Assembly (NCBI GenBank): GCA_018432645.1
Contig: JAHDSP010000290.1
Location: 1-5,809, forward strand
From: Bacteroidales bacterium
GTDB lineage: Bacteria > Bacteroidota > Bacteroidia > Bacteroidales > DTU049
Length of the DNA stretch: 5,809 nucleotides
Reading direction: 5' to 3'
Shown here: positions 5,267 through 5,809 of the stretch, one piece after another
How the letters are laid out: each line of letters starts with the position of its first letter
Position numbering within the stretch: the first letter of the stretch is position 1
Translations under genes and position numbers: made by a program
The notes under the pieces: model-generated
Database searches by the model: none
Seen by the model: the letters and a program-made list of their open reading frames with translations, nothing else
Told to the model about the DNA's origin: nothing

Positions 5267-5809
5267 ATGTGTTTAATAGGTAATGAATTTGAGACAGTAA
5301 CCATCTCTGATGGTCTCGGTAGAGCTATACAAGTAAAAAAGAAATCTACCATATATGGTGTAGACTCCGTGATAGTATCAGGTAAAATTATATTTGATGC
5401 ATTTGGCAGAAAAATAAGAGAATATCAGCCAGAAACTGAAGCATATAGTGGTACTATAAATCATAATTATAGCAATCTCTCTTGGCAAAATCCCACTACC
5501 TATTCTTATGATATCATGGATAGACCTATACAACAGAATAATCCTGATGGTACGCATATAATTTACTCTTATAATTTTGGACAAGATTATTTCGGTAAAA
5601 AATGTTTCAAAACTAGTATAACAGATCCTAATGGTAATGTAACAGAGCAATATAAAGATGCTCGCAATTTACAAACCACAGTAGTAGCTCCTATGAATAC
5701 TATTACTAAATTCATATATACCCCATTAGGTCAGATAAAAACATCCATAGATCCAGAAGGTAATGCAACACATTATAACTACGATATGCTAGGCAGATTG
5801 ATAGAGCGA
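5267..5809 (+). CDS. RHS/YD-repeat protein fragment, start of module 4 (3' partial)
   Basis: An open frame of 181 codons runs from the ATG at 5267 to the right edge without a stop. It encodes RHS/YD repeats: SDGLGRAIQV at 14-23, FDAFGRKIREYQPE at 43-56, YSYDIMDRPIQQ at 79-90, TDPNGN at 119-124, and DPEGNATHYNYDMLGR at 162-177. These belong upstream of the core parts seen in modules 1-3. The frame has no signal peptide and begins mid-protein, so it is another 5'-truncated RHS copy, longer than modules 2 and 3. It starts 15 bases after the preceding immunity stop and in the same frame, so only that TAA separates the two. MCLI at the front does not look like RHS sequence and probably marks the junction. 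A tip and immunity gene are expected beyond the window. Confidence 0.88.
   Translation, partial: MCLIGNEFETVTISDGLGRAIQVKKKSTIYGVDSVIVSGKIIFDAFGRKIREYQPETEAYSGTINHNYSNLSWQNPTTYSYDIMDRPIQQNNPDGTHIIYSYNFGQDYFGKKCFKTSITDPNGNVTEQYKDARNLQTTVVAPMNTITKFIYTPLGQIKTSIDPEGNATHYNYDMLGRLIER

Noticed and set aside
5378..5650. Minus-strand open frame of 90 codons opposite the YD-repeat region
   Set aside because: The plus-strand frame encodes clear RHS/YD repeats. The antisense product is just Ile/Tyr-rich.

Overview
The window looks like a low-GC Bacteroidota genome (probably Bacteroidales or a relative, which is inference). Start codons are preceded by A-rich stretches rather than Shine-Dalgarno sites, exported proteins have short Ile/Leu-rich signal peptides, and the RHS core has the wording usual in that phylum (YHSDHLGS, PFGE, FTAKELDNET, YFGARYYD, DPxG). 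Everything lies on the plus strand and is packed almost without gaps. No non-coding stretch exceeds about 45 bases. I see no RNA gene, CRISPR array, IS element or convincing terminator.

The region is an array of RHS polymorphic-toxin modules. Each module is a 3' piece of one RHS core, then a different C-terminal toxin tip, then a small exported protein that is the likely immunity partner. Module 1 (2-1993) enters from the left edge with core, a tip resembling a LAS-type (M15/M74-like) peptidoglycan peptidase, and a lipoprotein with an SH3-like C-terminus. Module 2 (2036-3374) keeps only about 81 core codons, then has a coiled coil plus HExxH tip and a signal-peptide protein. Module 3 (3376-4608, partner 4601-5251) has 188 core codons, a second and unrelated HExxH tip, and an exported protein with a carboxypeptidase-regulatory-like domain. 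Module 4 (5267-5809, open at the right edge) begins farther upstream in the RHS/YD-repeat region than modules 2 or 3.

Modules 2-4 therefore begin at three different points of the core, as expected for displaced (orphan) C-terminal modules left by recombination within the conserved core. The core segments are visibly richer in G+C than the tips and partner genes. Aligned copies show mosaic patches: module 3 follows module 1 in one block and module 2 in the next, which points to recombination or gene conversion among copies.

All three tips carry putative zinc-hydrolase motifs, and all three partner proteins have export signals. This suggests toxins acting in the cell envelope or periplasm and neutralised there. 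A relic at 3376-3447 shows the start of an immunity-type gene (paralogous to the start at 4601) cut off and joined in frame to RHS core, which preserves one recombination junction.
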